A DNA stretch of 64,000 nucleotides, taken from positions 124,001 to 188,000 of the forward strand of contig NZ_SLXI01000005.1 of the NCBI RefSeq assembly GCF_004345785.1, in the 5' to 3' direction. Numbering within the stretch: position 1 is the stretch's first letter; the number at the start of each line of letters is the position of its first letter. This stretch comes from Bisgaardia hudsonensis. GTDB taxonomy: Bacteria > Pseudomonadota > Gammaproteobacteria > Enterobacterales > Pasteurellaceae. The notes beneath the pieces are model-generated. The model made no database searches. It worked only from the letters and a program-made list of their open reading frames with translations, and was not told the DNA's origin. Position numbers and translations under genes: made by a program. Positions 53,433 to 64,000 of the stretch are shown piece after piece.

Positions 53433-54663
53433 TGCGTGTTCTCCGACGTTTAATGTTTGCTTGAACGACTATATAATCGAATAACGGTGCAAATAAGTTA
53501 GCAAATAAAATCGCTAACATCATACCTTCAGGGTAAGCTGGATTTGCAACACGAATAATGACACACATCGTTCCGATTAATGCACCATACCACCATTTAC
53601 CTGTGTTGGTAAATGAAGCTGATACAGGATCGGTTGCCATAAATAACATACCTAAAGCGAAACCACCCAAAACTAAATGCCAATGCCATGGCATTGCAAA
53701 TAACGGATTTGTAGCTGAACCGATCATATTAAATAATGTTGATGTGATTATCATACCAATCATCACGCCAGCAATAATGCGCCAAGAAGCAATTCTCGCA
53801 AACACAATAATCGCGGCACCAATTAGTAATGCTAATGTAGAAACTTCACCAATGGATCCTGGAATATTACCTAAAAAAGCATCCATCCATTTAATCGGTT
53901 CACCAGTAACCACATGTTTTAATCCAGCTTCACCACCAGTTGCCCATTGTGAAAGTGCGGTAGCACCAGAAAAGCCATCAGCAGCGGTCCAAACAAGATC
54001 CCCAGAAATTTGAGCTGGATAAGCAAAGAATAAAAATGCACGACCAGCTAATGCAGGGTTCATAAAGTTTTTACCTACGCCACCAAAGACTTCTTTTGCA
54101 ACAACAACACCAAAGGTTGTGGCTAAAGCGGCTTGCCATAATGGTAACGTTGGTGGAACAACTAAAGCTAATAGAATAGAGGTAACAAAGAAGCCTTCAT
54201 TAATTTCATGCTTACGTACCATTGCAAATAGTACTTCCCAAAATCCACCGACTAAAAATACCGTTAAATAGATAGGTAAAAAGAATATTCCCCCTAAAAC
54301 CATTTTAGCGATAACACCAGCATCAGGTGAAAGCACACCAAGTAAATTAGCCAATGCAAAATGCCAATTAACATCAATATTTTGTGCTACATTTTGAGCA
54401 AAATCTCCCATGCTTAATGCAAGAATAGATTGAGCTCCAACATTATACATTCCATAAAACATTGCTGGGAACAATGCTAACCACACAAGTACCATCATAC
54501 GTTTTGAATCCAACGCATCACGAACATGTGAAGACTTGCTTGTTACCGTACCTGGTGTATATAAAAAAGTTGCGGTTGCTTCATATAAAGCATACCATTT
54601 TTCATATTTACCACCAGGTAAAAATGCAGGCTCCATTTTCTCTAAAAGATGTTTTAAACCCAT
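53425..54663 (-). CDS. nqrB: Na+-NQR subunit B
   Basis: The 412-residue membrane protein of about ten helices carries a covalent FMN on Thr of SGAT ([11 protein letters not shown], about residue 236) and riboflavin, and is central to sodium translocation. I start at the ATG at 54663 ([14 protein letters not shown]), with AGAAGGAAGG before it; an in-frame ATG 18 bases earlier lies inside nqrA. It begins one base after the nqrA stop. Confidence 0.96.
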   Translation of the reverse strand: MGLKHLLEKMEPAFLPGGKYEKWYALYEATATFLYTPGTVTSKSSHVRDALDSKRMMVLVWLALFPAMFYGMYNVGAQSILALSMGDFAQNVAQNIDVNWHFALANLLGVLSPDAGVIAKMVLGGIFFLPIYLTVFLVGGFWEVLFAMVRKHEINEGFFVTSILLALVVPPTLPLWQAALATTFGVVVAKEVFGGVGKNFMNPALAGRAFLFFAYPAQISGDLVWTAADGFSGATALSQWATGGEAGLKHVVTGEPIKWMDAFLGNIPGSIGEVSTLALLIGAAIIVFARIASWRIIAGVMIGMIITSTLFNMIGSATNPLFAMPWHWHLVLGGFALGMLFMATDPVSASFTNTGKWWYGALIGTMCVIIRVANPAYPEGMMLAILFANLFAPLFDYIVVQANIKRRRTRNG

Positions 54664-54664
54664 T

Positions 54665-56005
54665 TTAACCTTCCTTCTCAATCTTATCTAAAGCTTGACG
54701 TAAGAGTGGACCATATTCATTTTTACCCGGACACACAAATGTACATAAAGCTAAATCTTCTTCATCTAACTCTAAACAGCCTAATGCTTGTGCACTATCC
54801 GTGTCTCCTGCAGATAAATCACGAAGTAACAATGTAGGAATAATGTCTAATGGAACAACTCTTTCATAAGAACCTATTGGAACCATTGCTCTCTCGCCAC
54901 CATTAACAGCAGAAGTAAAATTAAACAACTTACTACCAAAATGACCAAGTACAGTACGAGTGATAGAGAATTTATTTGCTCCTGGCATAATCCAACCTAA
55001 AAACTCTTTTTCACGACCTTCTGCAATTACTGAAACCTGTAAAGCATAACGTCCTAAGTAATCATATGGACCTTTCGCAATAGCTCCGCTTAACACCGAG
55101 CCAGAAATAACTCGGTTTTCCCCATCTTGCAATTCATTAGCAACTAATTGAGAAAGTTTTGCTCCCAATTGAGTACGCAATAAACGAGGATTTTTTACTT
55201 GTGGTCCAGCTAAAGCAATCACTCTATCAGTATAAAGTTCACCTGTTGTAAATAATTTACCAAATGCAATTACATCTTGATAATTCAAATGCCAAACAGC
55301 TTTAGTAATACTTACTGGGTCAATAAAATGAATATGTGTACCAACAAGGCCTGCTGGGTGAGGTCCACCAAAATCATGAATTGAAAGATTTGGTAAATCC
55401 ACTGTTGGAATATTGGTATCACCCGCCTTACATAAATGTACAGGCTTATCTGTTAATCGGCTTAATACCGTTAAACCTTCGATAAAATCTTGCCAATGTG
55501 CCTTTAAAACAATCTCCGGATCTGCGGCTAATGGATTTGTATCCATTGCATTCACGAAAATGGAAGATGGAATAGCATCAATTGCTGGCACCTTACTAAA
55601 TGGACGCGTTCTAAGTGCGGTCCATAAACCTGAAGTTTGAAGATTTTTGCGAACTTGTTCGCTACTTAATGTTTTTAATTCATCAGATGAATACTTATCA
55701 AAAGTAATCTGTTCATTACCTTCCACAGCAATCACTACTGATTGTAAAACTCGCTTAGCACCACGATTAATCGCAGTAATAGTTCCACTAGCTGGAGCAG
55801 TAAAAATCACGCCAGGATTCTTTTTATCTTCAAAAAGAATTTGCCCTTTTTTCACAACATCGCCTTCACGTACCTTCATTGAAGGACGCATACCAATGTA
55901 CTCTTCACCAAGCAAAGCAACTTCAGTAACAGCATTGCCGTTATGGATTACTTGTTCTGGTTTTCCTGATATAGGAAGATCCAATCCTTTTTTAATCGTA
56001 ATCAT
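54665..56005 (-). CDS. nqrA: Na+-NQR subunit A
   Basis: The 446-residue cytoplasmic subunit A starts [18 protein letters not shown], has [16 protein letters not shown] and [13 protein letters not shown], and ends in a segment with [13 protein letters not shown]. It is the first gene of nqrA-F. The operon promoter should lie in the 338-base spacer upstream. Confidence 0.96.
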   Translation of the reverse strand: MITIKKGLDLPISGKPEQVIHNGNAVTEVALLGEEYIGMRPSMKVREGDVVKKGQILFEDKKNPGVIFTAPASGTITAINRGAKRVLQSVVIAVEGNEQITFDKYSSDELKTLSSEQVRKNLQTSGLWTALRTRPFSKVPAIDAIPSSIFVNAMDTNPLAADPEIVLKAHWQDFIEGLTVLSRLTDKPVHLCKAGDTNIPTVDLPNLSIHDFGGPHPAGLVGTHIHFIDPVSITKAVWHLNYQDVIAFGKLFTTGELYTDRVIALAGPQVKNPRLLRTQLGAKLSQLVANELQDGENRVISGSVLSGAIAKGPYDYLGRYALQVSVIAEGREKEFLGWIMPGANKFSITRTVLGHFGSKLFNFTSAVNGGERAMVPIGSYERVVPLDIIPTLLLRDLSAGDTDSAQALGCLELDEEDLALCTFVCPGKNEYGPLLRQALDKIEKEG

Positions 56006-56343
56006 ATTGTTTGCACTACTTTTCGTTAGATTAAAAATACAGTTATCGTAAAATACGCTAACCTCGTCTTGAGTAATGATCTTCAGACAGTCTTACTATT
56101 AAAAAGTAATAGTAATAATCGTTCTCCAACCATATTAAAATAAAAACTCAAATTCCTTTCTACTCAGCCCTCAAAGAAATAAAATATTTCTATAAATGAG
56201 CTAAGTTAAAATTTTGCTAAAAATTAACGTCCCATTTTAACTAAAAAATAACGTTCATTCCACTTTACCACTACTTTTTTAGGATTTTTTAGTAAAAAAC
56301 TGATCTATATTAGTAAAAAATACCATTAGATACTAATAAAGAG
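56006..56343. other. 338-base spacer between nqrA and the bolA-like gene
   Basis: I see no gene or RNA here. It must hold the nqr promoter, but no single -35/-10 pair stands out. Short AT-rich direct repeats occur (TAGTAAAAAA at about 56290 and 56311; TAAAAATTAACGT and TAAAAAATAACGT near 56220-56255), of uncertain meaning. Confidence 0.5.
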
Positions 56344-56655
56344 TTACTTTCCTACGCCAAGACAGTTTGTTGATTTTGGCAATATTTGTTCTAATCTATC
56401 CCATTCTTCTTTAGTGTAAGTATGCAATGCTAATGCGTGAATAGTAGAAGATAACTCATATTGAAATAATTGATAAATTTTTCGATGTCTAGCAACAGGT
56501 CTCATTCCAATAAATTTATCACTAACAATGACAACTTTAAAATGTGAATTTGCACCACGCCCAGAGCTATGCTTATGGCTTTCATTTTCAATAGATATAA
56601 AATAAGGAGAAAATTCTTGTTGTAATTTTGATTTTAATTCTTGTTCTAAAGACAT
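56344..56655 (-). CDS. bolA: BolA-family protein
   Basis: The 103-residue protein of the BolA family, which partners monothiol glutaredoxins in iron regulation and affects cell shape. Family motifs are NESHKHSSGRGANSHFKVVIV, with the conserved His, and HRKIYQLF; ALHTYTKEEW closes the fold. GAGGAAAT precedes the ATG. It is next to the nqr locus and a YajG-like gene, as in H. influenzae. Confidence 0.9.
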   Translation of the reverse strand: MSLEQELKSKLQQEFSPYFISIENESHKHSSGRGANSHFKVVIVSDKFIGMRPVARHRKIYQLFQYELSSTIHALALHTYTKEEWDRLEQILPKSTNCLGVGK

Positions 56656-56747
56656 TTTATTTCCTCTTTGTAAAACTGGTTATTTAGTACTATACATTAC
56701 CCAATAAGTTTGTAAAATGACAAAAAACTAAACTATCGGAGATTAAA

Positions 56748-57347
56748 ATGAAATTTAAAAAATATCTATCCCTAACAATACTTACAATGAGTGTTATATT
56801 CACCACTGGATGCTACAATCAACCGAGCAGTACTATCAACTTTACCCCAACTTCACCAACATTAAAATCACAGATAATAAATCAAAAAGCGATTCTTAAT
56901 GTCATAATCAATGATCTAAGAAGTTCAGCTGAAATAGCAAAATACACGAAAGAGACAAATATTATAAAGCTATCAGCAAATCCTGCTGTTGATATATTAT
57001 TTAATCAAATTATAAAAGAAGATCTTAACGCAAAAGGTTTTCAAATTACAAATAACCCAACATTAGCAAATATCAATATTATTGCTAATATCACCGATTT
57101 CTACGCTAATATCGGTCAAGGAAATTTACGTCATAATATCAAAAGTAAAATTCAGTTAGAAATAAAAGCACAATCTTCAAAAGGGGAGTTTACTAAACAA
57201 TTTATGAGTACAAACACTAAAGAGGGAATACTTACTGCTAATAATGAAGATATCCAAAAAATACTCTCTCAAACTTTGCTAGACATTACTCAATCAATTA
57301 ACAATGATCAAAGTATCAGCAATGCTATAAATAAATATACTAATTAA
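56748..57347 (+). CDS. YajG-like lipoprotein
   Basis: The 199-residue lipoprotein precursor has lipobox IFTTGC, giving mature Cys at about residue 22. It matches the layout of the YajG family: a repeated beta-alpha fold with INDLRSS, NIIANITDFYANI and EIKAQSSKGEFTK. The role of the family is unknown. CGGAGATTAAA precedes the ATG. It is divergent from bolA. Confidence 0.78.
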   Translation: MKFKKYLSLTILTMSVIFTTGCYNQPSSTINFTPTSPTLKSQIINQKAILNVIINDLRSSAEIAKYTKETNIIKLSANPAVDILFNQIIKEDLNAKGFQITNNPTLANINIIANITDFYANIGQGNLRHNIKSKIQLEIKAQSSKGEFTKQFMSTNTKEGILTANNEDIQKILSQTLLDITQSINNDQSISNAINKYTN

Positions 57348-57423
57348 ACTTCTCAACTATTGGCACCTTGCTCATATCTTTTAGATTAAATCAACGTGCC
57401 AATAATTTGATATAAAATAGATC

Positions 57424-58032
57424 TCAACGACTTTGTCCAAAAGTAGGCAATGAAAGCTGCCACTTAATTGAAGCAAGTCGAATAATAAGAACGGCAATGA
57501 TTGCCACAATAACATCAATAATCCTTGATACATGGTACATACTCAATAAACAATAAATACTCCCTCCAATAATCGACGCAGTAGCATAGATTTCTTTACG
57601 GAATATTAAAGGGATTTCTCTCGCTAAAACATCACGAATAACACCGCCACCACACCCTGTTAATGCGCCCATAATCACGGCAACAGTAGGCGTAAAACCA
57701 AGTTGAAGAGATTTTTCCGTTCCCATAATAGTAAAAAAAGCCAAACCGATAGCATCAGAAACAGGCAGAATATACCAAGGAACCTTAGCTGGTTTTTTTA
57801 CAAAAATAATCATTAAAATACAGGTAATGATAACTACCCAAATATACGCATTATTACTTAGCCAGAAAACCGGAACATCTAATACCAAATCACGAATAGT
57901 TCCACCACCGATAGCCGTTACACTTGCAAGAACTAATACACCTACTGCGTCCATACGTAAACGAAATGCAAGTGCAACCCCTGAAATAGCAAATATTGAT
58001 GTACCAAGCAAATCCACTAGATATAAAAACAT
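57424..58032 (-). CDS. UPF0126 / TRIC-type membrane protein
   Basis: The roughly 202-residue membrane protein has two homologous halves of three helices with glycine-rich motifs: VTAIGGGTIRDLVL in the first and LTGCGGGVIRDVLA in the second. This is the YicG/YadS family (TRIC-type cation or amino acid channels). I prefer the ATG at 58032, which has GAGGAATATAAGACTA before it; an ATG at 58050 would add six residues. Ligand unknown. Confidence 0.85.
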   Translation of the reverse strand: MFLYLVDLLGTSIFAISGVALAFRLRMDAVGVLVLASVTAIGGGTIRDLVLDVPVFWLSNNAYIWVVIITCILMIIFVKKPAKVPWYILPVSDAIGLAFFTIMGTEKSLQLGFTPTVAVIMGALTGCGGGVIRDVLAREIPLIFRKEIYATASIIGGSIYCLLSMYHVSRIIDVIVAIIAVLIIRLASIKWQLSLPTFGQSR

Positions 58033-58107
58033 TAGTCTTATATTCCTCATCGTTTTTATTGATCAGTATAACAAAAAAGAAAGGTAAAACGATCGAATAG
58101 AAATAAA

Positions 58108-58136
58108 AAAACCGCTAATTTAACATTAGCGGTTTT
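58108..58136 (-). terminator. Terminator of the tRNA transcript
   Basis: A perfect 12-bp stem AAAACCGCTAAT / ATTAGCGGTTTT with a 5-nt loop and a T-rich tail on the minus strand lies 9 bases after tRNA-Asn. Confidence 0.85.
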
Positions 58137-58144
58137 CTAGAATT

Positions 58145-58220
58145 TGGCTCCTCCTGCTGGACTTGAACCAGCGACATACGGATTAACAGTCCGCCGTTCT
58201 ACCGACTGAACTAAGGAGGA
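58145..58220 (-). tRNA. tRNA-Asn (GTT anticodon)
   Basis: The 76-base minus-strand gene has acceptor stem TCCTCCT / AGGAGGA, encoded CCA, anticodon loop CTGTTAA and T loop TTCAAGT. It is the second gene of a two-tRNA transcript. Confidence 0.97.
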
Positions 58221-58225
58221 ATAGG

Positions 58226-58301
58226 TGGTGCCTCGAGGCGGAATCGAACCACCGACACGGGGATTTTCAATCCCCTGCTCTACCGACTGAGCTATCGAGG
58301 C
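58226..58301 (-). tRNA. tRNA-Phe (GAA anticodon)
   Basis: The 76-base minus-strand gene has acceptor stem GCCTCGA / TCGAGGC, encoded CCA, anticodon loop TTGAAAA and T loop TTCGATT. It is first in the tRNA pair, 5 bases before tRNA-Asn. Confidence 0.97.
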
Positions 58302-58318
58302 AACGTCGTTGTGGTGCG

Positions 58319-58348
58319 TATTAAACGTTTTTTTCGTTCTCAAGTCAA
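58319..58348 (-). promoter_or_regulatory. Promoter of the tRNA-Phe/tRNA-Asn transcript
   Basis: On the minus strand TTGACT (-35) is separated by 18 bases from TTAATA (-10), followed by a GC-rich discriminator, about 17 bases before tRNA-Phe. It is close to a sigma-70 consensus. Confidence 0.7.
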
Positions 58349-58481
58349 CAGCAATTTTAAAAAAATTTAATTTTTTTTTACTGTTTGAACAATTAGCAAT
58401 CGAAAAGACTATTGTTTAGACTATTCTATTTAAATAATAGAGATATGAGTGAATAAAAAAGGATCTTAGACCATAAAAATA

Positions 58482-58504
58482 AAGCGGTTATAAAATAACC
58501 GCTT
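58482..58504 (-). terminator. Terminator after mltC
   Basis: A perfect 10-bp stem AAGCGGTTAT / ATAACCGCTT with a 3-nt loop lies 29 bases beyond the mltC stop, with a T-rich tail on the minus strand. Confidence 0.75.
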
Positions 58505-58533
58505 TTAATCACATTAGTTATATTCCATAATGA

Positions 58534-59601
58534 CTACTTAATTATTCGATAGTTTTTCTGTGCTTTATCTACTTTAATTAAATAATTTCTTGCTTGAGCA
58601 GATGGATGTGCCGTAGTCAAAATCCGATAAACTTGCTCTGGATACAGGCGATTTATTTTTTCAATTGCCATATCTCTATCTTGATCAAACACACGTAATA
58701 CTGCACCAGCACCACTATTGTAAGCCGAAATCATCGCAAAACGCTTAGAAGTAGGATTCGTGATCCCATCTAAATATTTTGTTCTTAACAATGATAAATA
58801 CGCCGTACCTGCATCAATATTTTTTTCGGGATCAAATAAATAGCTTTTTGAGGGTTCACCTCGCTTTCCTTTTAATTGGAAAATATCTCTACCAGCAGTA
58901 CGAGGAACAACTTGCATTAAACCAATCGCATTTGCATAACTAATCGCATAAGGGTTAAAACTTGACTCAGTTTGCATAATACCTAAAATTAGGCTCTCAT
59001 CAATATCATAACGACGTGCTGATTTTCTTACCAAAGGTAAATAGCGTTGTGCTCGAATAGCAATATGGTTTGCCACCATAGGAATAACAACATATTGTGC
59101 AAATTGACCATTTTCTAGCGGTCTAGCATTCACTTTATTCTGAATCAGATAATCAGCAAAATTACTTGCAATAATCGTATTAGTAATTTTTTGCCCAGCT
59201 TGATCAACGACTAACCCGACAAGAAAAGGTCTAGAACTAATGGGAACATCACCAGAAGCAAATAAATCAATTCCTTTGGCATCAGATCCCATCAACAAAG
59301 TATGTATAATCGCATTACGTAAATTATTACCATCACCAACTGTTTCAATAGTAATTAATCCTTCGTCGAAACTAATATGACTTCTCGTATAATAATTATC
59401 TGTATATTTAACGTAATCTTTACCACTTGCCACTAATAATTCATTAACTCCCCAAATAGAGTCAATATCCTTGGCAAATTGCCCAGTTAAAATATCAAGT
59501 CCCTGTGTATCTTTTGATAAAACCTCTTTATCTTTAATTTTATCGGAACTACTACAAGCAAATAAAAAAGGGATAATAAGTGTAGCTAAATATTTTTTCA
59601 T
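58534..59601 (-). CDS. mltC: Membrane-bound lytic murein transglycosylase C
   Basis: MltC cleaves peptidoglycan glycan strands, forming 1,6-anhydro-muramyl ends, from the outer membrane. The 355-residue lipoprotein (lipobox LFACSSS, Cys16) has an N-terminal domain and a C-terminal SLT domain with catalytic Glu in [13 protein letters not shown], then [15 protein letters not shown] and [11 protein letters not shown]. It follows yggX by 3 bases, in the mutY-yggX-mltC order of E. coli. Confidence 0.95.
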   Translation of the reverse strand: MKKYLATLIIPFLFACSSSDKIKDKEVLSKDTQGLDILTGQFAKDIDSIWGVNELLVASGKDYVKYTDNYYTRSHISFDEGLITIETVGDGNNLRNAIIHTLLMGSDAKGIDLFASGDVPISSRPFLVGLVVDQAGQKITNTIIASNFADYLIQNKVNARPLENGQFAQYVVIPMVANHIAIRAQRYLPLVRKSARRYDIDESLILGIMQTESSFNPYAISYANAIGLMQVVPRTAGRDIFQLKGKRGEPSKSYLFDPEKNIDAGTAYLSLLRTKYLDGITNPTSKRFAMISAYNSGAGAVLRVFDQDRDMAIEKINRLYPEQVYRILTTAHPSAQARNYLIKVDKAQKNYRIIK

Positions 59602-59604
59602 TTT

Positions 59605-59880
59605 TTATTTATCTACTTCTGGAACATAACCTTCAATATGAACATCTTTTCCTTCAAAAAGAAAATTAACCATTTCTTTTTCTAGTAATTGACGATGTTC
59701 AAGATTCATCATATTTAGTTTTTTTTCATTAACCAGCATAGTTTGCTTTTTCATCCACTCACCCCAAGCTTGTTTACTAATATTTTCAAAGATACGTTTA
59801 CCAATATCACCAGGATATAACTGAAAATCTAGTCCCTCAGCATCTTTTTTTAAATATTCACAAAATACTATTCTTGCCAT
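59605..59880 (-). CDS. yggX: Probable Fe(2+)-trafficking protein
   Basis: The 91-residue protein starts [19 protein letters not shown] with the conserved Cys7 and has [18 protein letters not shown] and [19 protein letters not shown] helices of the YggX family, linked to protecting iron-sulfur proteins from oxidation. It follows mutY by 2 bases. Confidence 0.94.
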   Translation of the reverse strand: MARIVFCEYLKKDAEGLDFQLYPGDIGKRIFENISKQAWGEWMKKQTMLVNEKKLNMMNLEHRQLLEKEMVNFLFEGKDVHIEGYVPEVDK

Positions 59881-59882
59881 TA

Positions 59883-61004
59883 TTATTTCCTTTTAGCTAT
59901 TTGAAGCAGTAAATTTTTGATCGGTGTCGCTAATCCAATCTGTTCGGGATTTTGTGGATCATACCAATATTTCACTTTTGTGGATAGAGAAGATTGATAC
60001 TCACTCTTATTTTCTGCTATCTTTTTCCAAGAAGTGCGGTCAATATTTTCAATGTTTTCTGATCCTTCATCTAGATTGACATAAATAGGATAAATATATA
60101 AATGATAATGACTAAAAGTATGTTTTACCGCTGTCCATTGTTGATATTCAGTTACTCTATTTTGAATCAAATAATCGATAACGTCTTGTTCAGTGTCAAA
60201 TTGTGGAAAACAATATAGTCCACCCCAAATCCCTGATTTTTCTCTTTGCTCTAATGCCACTTTTCCTTGTTTTTCTAAAATTAAAAAATATCCTTTCTTT
60301 TCTGGTAATGTTTTTTTTACCTTTTTACTTGGATAGCTTTGCCAATCATTCCGTCTATGAGACTGACATTCTGAACTTAGTGGACAAAGATCACATTTCG
60401 GTTTTGTTCTAGTACAAACCATCGCCCCCAAATCCATCATTGCTTGATTAAAATCAGCAATATATTCTTTTGGTGTTACTTGAGCTGTGAGCCCCCAAAG
60501 TTTATTTTCCACTTTCTTCTCTCCCGTCCACCCATCAACAACAAAATAACGAGCGAGTACCCGTTTTACATTACCATCTAAAATAGGATAAGGTTGATTT
60601 AAACAAGAAGATAAAATCGCTCCAGCAGTGCTTCGTCCAATCCCAGATAAAGACAAAACCGTTTGAAAATCCGTAGGAAAATTTCCTTGATATTCATCAC
60701 GAATAATCTGTGCTGTTTTATGTAAATTTCTTGCCCTTGCGTAATACCCTAATCCCGTCCACAAATGTAACACTTCATCAAGAGGAGCATTAGCAAGTGC
60801 GGTAATATTTGGAAAAGTATTAATAAAACGCTGAAAATAAGGAATAACTGTTGTTACTTGAGTTTGTTGTAACATCACTTCAGAAAGCCACACTTTGTAT
60901 AAAGTTTTCTCTTGTTGCCAAGGCAAATCTTTACGACCAAACTTTTGATACCAATTTAGTACCGCTTTGGCAAAAGGTGCATTTTTATTTGATTGAGCTT
61001 GCAT
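59883..61004 (-). CDS. mutY: Adenine DNA glycosylase
   Basis: MutY removes adenine mispaired with 8-oxoguanine or guanine. The 373-residue protein has the catalytic Glu in [11 protein letters not shown], the helix-hairpin-helix [13 protein letters not shown], catalytic Asp in MDLGAMVC, and a 4Fe-4S ligand set C-X6-C-X2-C-X5-C ([17 protein letters not shown]). The C-terminal Nudix-like domain recognises 8-oxoG. The start has little Shine-Dalgarno signal. Two uptake signals are inside. Confidence 0.96.
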   Translation of the reverse strand: MQAQSNKNAPFAKAVLNWYQKFGRKDLPWQQEKTLYKVWLSEVMLQQTQVTTVIPYFQRFINTFPNITALANAPLDEVLHLWTGLGYYARARNLHKTAQIIRDEYQGNFPTDFQTVLSLSGIGRSTAGAILSSCLNQPYPILDGNVKRVLARYFVVDGWTGEKKVENKLWGLTAQVTPKEYIADFNQAMMDLGAMVCTRTKPKCDLCPLSSECQSHRRNDWQSYPSKKVKKTLPEKKGYFLILEKQGKVALEQREKSGIWGGLYCFPQFDTEQDVIDYLIQNRVTEYQQWTAVKHTFSHYHLYIYPIYVNLDEGSENIENIDRTSWKKIAENKSEYQSSLSTKVKYWYDPQNPEQIGLATPIKNLLLQIAKRK

Positions 61005-61214
61005 AACATTACATTAAGAAAAAAATGGGTTCGAAAGTGTAACACAAGATTAAATTTGAAAAAATCTGATAAAAACAACCGCACTTTATTACATATAAGA
61101 TAGCGTAATATGGCATTTTCTTGCTTTTTGAAGTAAACCACTTATAATTCAGCCTCATTTATAAAAATAATGCACAAATTTATTATAAAAAACGACTTAT
61201 ATAGTTAATATAAA

Positions 61215-61967
61215 ATGACAGACAATAAAATAACCTTTGCCGATCAAAAACGTAAAACCGTAGAAACCGCCGAATTTACAGAAGATGGACGCTATAAACG
61301 TAAAGTACGTAGTTTTGTGCTACGAACAGGACGTTTAAGTGAATACCAGCGTAATATGATGAATAATCATTGGGCATTTTATGGCTTAGAACATCAAAAT
61401 ACCCCATTTAATTTTCAAGAAATTTATCATAATGATAATCCTGTAGTGCTTGAAATTGGCTTTGGTATGGGGAAATCACTGGTGGAAATGGCAGAGCAAA
61501 ACCCACATAAAAATTATTTGGGTATTGAAGTACACACACCAGGAGTGGGGGCTTGTATTGCTTATGCCGTAGAAAAAAAGGTTAAAAATTTACGCGTAAT
61601 TTGCCACGATGCAATGGAAATACTGCGGGATTGTATCGCAGATAATACCTTAGCGGGCTTACAATTATTCTTTCCAGATCCTTGGCCAAAAGCAAAACAT
61701 CACAAACGCCGTATTGTACAATCTGAGTTTATTAATAATCTTACCCCCAAATTGGTTGACCAAGGGTTTATCCATATGGCAACAGATTGGCAAAATTATG
61801 CAGAACATATGTTGGAAATATTGCAAAGTGCGGTACAATTTAGCAATGTTTCTGAAACAAATGATTATATCCCTCGTCCTGATTTTCGTCCGCTAACAAA
61901 ATTTGAACAACGTGGACACAAACTTGGTCACGGCGTTTGGGATTTATACTTCTTAAAAACAAATTAG
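61215..61967 (+). CDS. trmB: tRNA (guanine-N7)-methyltransferase
   Basis: TrmB makes 7-methylguanosine at position 46 of tRNA. The 250-residue protein has the SAM loop [28 protein letters not shown], the family signature [15 protein letters not shown] and PLTKFEQRG. The ribosome site is weak (only AT-rich bases before the ATG). It is divergent from mutY and followed by yggL after 50 bases. Confidence 0.95.
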   Translation: MTDNKITFADQKRKTVETAEFTEDGRYKRKVRSFVLRTGRLSEYQRNMMNNHWAFYGLEHQNTPFNFQEIYHNDNPVVLEIGFGMGKSLVEMAEQNPHKNYLGIEVHTPGVGACIAYAVEKKVKNLRVICHDAMEILRDCIADNTLAGLQLFFPDPWPKAKHHKRRIVQSEFINNLTPKLVDQGFIHMATDWQNYAEHMLEILQSAVQFSNVSETNDYIPRPDFRPLTKFEQRGHKLGHGVWDLYFLKTN

Positions 61968-62017
61968 TGTTCACTCACTAACTTATTAAATAATGATAAC
62001 TACCATAGGAGAAAAAT

Positions 62018-62356
62018 ATGGCTATCAAACGCAATCAAAGACAACGCAAAAAAATGCATCTTGGGGAATTTCAAGAATTAGGTTTCTTAGTAAACTGGCA
62101 ATTTGCAGAAAATACGCCTATCGATCAAGTAGATGAAATGGTAGATCGTTTTATTAATGAAGTGATTCAAGCTAATGGTTTAGCCTATGAAGGTAGTGGT
62201 TACTTACATTGGGAAGGTTTAGTGTGCCTTGAAAAATTAGGAAAATGTGATGAAAGCCACCGTGAATTAGTGAAAAACTGGTTAGAAAAAAATGGCTTAC
62301 AACAAGTTGAAATCAGTGAATTATTTGATATTTGGTGGGATTACCCAACAAAATAA
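62018..62356 (+). CDS. yggL: YggL family protein (DUF469)
   Basis: The 112-residue basic protein belongs to the YggL family, which is linked to the ribosome large subunit in recent structural work as I recall. Typical features are the start MAIKRNQRQRKKMHLGEF, the QELGFLVNWQF strand and a final WWDYP. TAGGAGAAAAAT precedes the ATG. It pairs with trmB, as in E. coli. Confidence 0.9.
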   Translation: MAIKRNQRQRKKMHLGEFQELGFLVNWQFAENTPIDQVDEMVDRFINEVIQANGLAYEGSGYLHWEGLVCLEKLGKCDESHRELVKNWLEKNGLQQVEISELFDIWWDYPTK

Positions 62357-62383
62357 TTCATTTTATTAACTGATATACATACA

Positions 62384-62420
62384 AAAGGCATTGATTTAGC
62401 TAACTATTTCAATGTCTTTT
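62384..62420 (+). terminator. Terminator after yggL
   Basis: An 11-bp stem AAAGGCATTGA / TCAATGTCTTT (one G-T pair) with a 14-nt loop and short T tail follows 28 bases after the yggL stop. Confidence 0.6.
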
Positions 62421-62533
62421 ATTTATCTAAAACCCCATACTTAAATAGCCCTGATCGCATATTATTAAATTAGTCTAACAGTATATTTTCATCTATAATA
62501 CCCGAATTAAATCTAATTAACACAGAGAATATT

Positions 62534-64000
62534 ATGGCTAAAATTGCAGAAAATCCCCTTGTCCTTGTTGATGGTTCATCTTATTTATATCGAGCTTACC
62601 ACGTTTTTCAAAACTCGGGACGACCACTAACTAATTCCCTTGGAGAACCAACAGGTGCAATGTATGGTGTATTAAATATGCTAAAAAGCTTAATCGCTCA
62701 AGTACAGCCTAGCCATATTGCCGTAGTATTTGATGCCAAAGGAAAAACTTTCCGAGATGAAATGTATGAACAATATAAATCTCATCGCCCTCCAATGCCT
62801 GATGATTTACGTCAACAAATTTTACCACTACATAATATTATTAAAGCATTAGGTATCCCATTACTTTGTATTGAAGGCGTTGAAGCCGATGATGTTATCG
62901 GTACATTAGCCAAACAAGCTGCGGAACAAGGTAAAAAAGTATTAATTAGCACGGGCGATAAAGATATGGCACAGCTAGTTAATGAAAATATTATGCTGAT
63001 TAATACAATGAATAATACATTATTAGATTCAGAAGGCGTTATTGAAAAATATGGCATTCCACCAGTACTTATCATTGATTATCTCGCATTAATGGGTGAT
63101 GCTTCAGATAATATTCCTGGTGTGCCAGGTGTGGGGGAGAAAACTGCCTTAGGATTATTACAAGGTATCGGCAGTATGTCAGATATTTATGCTAACTTAG
63201 ACAAAGTGGCAACTTTACCCATTCGTGGAGCAAAGAGTTTAGCGGATAAATTAAATGCAGCCAAAAAAGAAGCCGATTTATCTTATGCTCTTGCCACTAT
63301 CAAAACTGATGTGGAATTAGCTATCACAACCGAACAACTCACTTTAGGTCAAGCGAATAAAGACGAATTAATTGAATATTTTGGTCGCTATGAATTTAAG
63401 AAATGGTTGAATGAAGTAATAGAAGGAGAAAGCTCGGTCACCAATGGCACATCACAAGCCACAAAAATAAATTATTCACAATCTACTTTCTCAAAAACTG
63501 AAAGTGCGGTACAAATTTCTGTAGATCGTGATAAATATGAATGTATTTTGACACAAATTCAACTGGATACTTGGTGTGAAAAACTAAGCGATGCAAAATT
63601 GATCGCACTAGATACAGAAACTGATAGCCTAGATTATATGTCTGCAAAACTAGTAGGAATTTCTTTTGCTCTAGAAAATGGGGAAGCCGCTTACTTACCT
63701 TTAGGACACGATTATATTGATGTAGAAAAACAATTAGATTTTTCTACCGCACTTACTCAATTAAAACCGATTTTAGAAAATCCAAATATCCAAAAAGTCG
63801 GACAAAATTTCAAATATGATCTAACAATTTTTGCTCGTTATGATATTAATGTTCAAGGCGTTACCCAAGATACGATGCTACAATCTTATGTATTAGATAG
63901 CACAGGGCGTCACAATATGGACGATCTAGCTAAACGCTATTTAGACCATGATACGATCACCTTTGAAGAAATAGCAGGAAAAGGCAAAGGGCAACTTACC
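62534..64000 (+). CDS. polA: DNA polymerase I, 5' part (runs off the window)
   Basis: Pol I fills gaps and removes RNA primers. The 489 codons present cover the 5'-nuclease domain ([54 protein letters not shown]) and the 3'-5' exonuclease domain with the catalytic [11 protein letters not shown] and VGQNFKYDL motifs. Proofreading residues are intact as far as seen. The polymerase domain lies beyond the window edge. Two exact uptake signals (63502, 63746) are inside. Confidence 0.97.
   Translation, partial: MAKIAENPLVLVDGSSYLYRAYHVFQNSGRPLTNSLGEPTGAMYGVLNMLKSLIAQVQPSHIAVVFDAKGKTFRDEMYEQYKSHRPPMPDDLRQQILPLHNIIKALGIPLLCIEGVEADDVIGTLAKQAAEQGKKVLISTGDKDMAQLVNENIMLINTMNNTLLDSEGVIEKYGIPPVLIIDYLALMGDASDNIPGVPGVGEKTALGLLQGIGSMSDIYANLDKVATLPIRGAKSLADKLNAAKKEADLSYALATIKTDVELAITTEQLTLGQANKDELIEYFGRYEFKKWLNEVIEGESSVTNGTSQATKINYSQSTFSKTESAVQISVDRDKYECILTQIQLDTWCEKLSDAKLIALDTETDSLDYMSAKLVGISFALENGEAAYLPLGHDYIDVEKQLDFSTALTQLKPILENPNIQKVGQNFKYDLTIFARYDINVQGVTQDTMLQSYVLDSTGRHNMDDLAKRYLDHDTITFEEIAGKGKGQLT

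Noticed and set aside
53558..54013. A 151-codon plus-strand open frame inside nqrB
   Set aside because: It is opposite a conserved gene; the open frame follows from nqrB codon use. No promoter or ribosome site is seen.
62812..63075. An 87-codon minus-strand frame inside polA
   Set aside because: It is the antisense of the conserved 5'-nuclease domain.

Overview
ORGANISM. The window is an AT-rich chromosome segment from a member of the Pasteurellaceae. The 9-base Haemophilus-type DNA uptake signal AAGTGCGGT (or its complement) occurs at least 31 times by eye. The genes are those of this family: a fused SiaQM sialic-acid TRAP transporter, a nan operon with an RpiR-type regulator, the Na+-translocating NQR complex, PyrR, and a cysQ-zwf-pgl-gnd cluster. 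I cannot fix the species. There is no prophage, insertion sequence, CRISPR array or rRNA operon, so this is mostly core chromosome with a few accessory patches. LAYOUT. 1-3.2 kb: carB. 3.5-9.6 kb: sialic acid uptake and catabolism, with siaT divergent from nanE-nanK-nanQ-nanR-nanA; a CRP-like site lies between them, and siaP, nanM and nagBA are absent. 9.6-12.9 kb: plsB divergent from lexA, which has two SOS boxes. 12.9-28 kb: a long minus-strand run of dapF, menH, holA, lptE, leuS, apaH, rsmA, surA, pyrR and the str operon (rpsL-rpsG-fusA-tuf read on the minus strand), then hslO, hslR and yrfG. 29.3-33.8 kb: metF, metR and metE, with MetJ-type met boxes before metF and metE. 34-36.7 kb: nudE and an OPT-family transporter behind a near-consensus CRP site. 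36.8-38.9 kb: two overlapping genes for a membrane-embedded spermidine-synthase-like system; the first carries an 11-G tract. 39-44.4 kb: cysQ, zwf, pgl, a HepT/MntA-type pair, then gnd. 44.5-48.5 kb: asd, ftsX, ftsE and mnmA on the minus strand. 48.8-56 kb: nqrABCDEF-apbE-nqrM on the minus strand. 56.3-58.3 kb: bolA-like gene, YajG-like lipoprotein, UPF0126/TRIC membrane protein, tRNA-Asn and tRNA-Phe. 58.5-64 kb: mltC, yggX and mutY (minus), trmB, yggL, and the first 489 codons of polA. HOW IT WORKS TOGETHER. Most genes are housekeeping. The nan block turns host sialic acid into N-acetylglucosamine-6-phosphate. The NQR block builds and flavinylates the sodium pump: ApbE attaches FMN to NqrB and NqrC, and NqrM supports iron-centre maturation. 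zwf-pgl-gnd is the oxidative pentose phosphate pathway. MOST UNUSUAL. The best candidate for something undescribed is the 36.8-38.9 kb pair. It looks like a two-half membrane protein with a spermidine-synthase fold that has lost the usual catalytic Asp. An 11-G tract in the first gene falls exactly on a conserved Gly-rich loop, so expression could switch by slipped-strand mispairing. Other points of note are the HepT/MntA-type pair inside the pentose phosphate cluster, the reduced sialic acid locus, and a decayed gene remnant between mnmA and nqrM.
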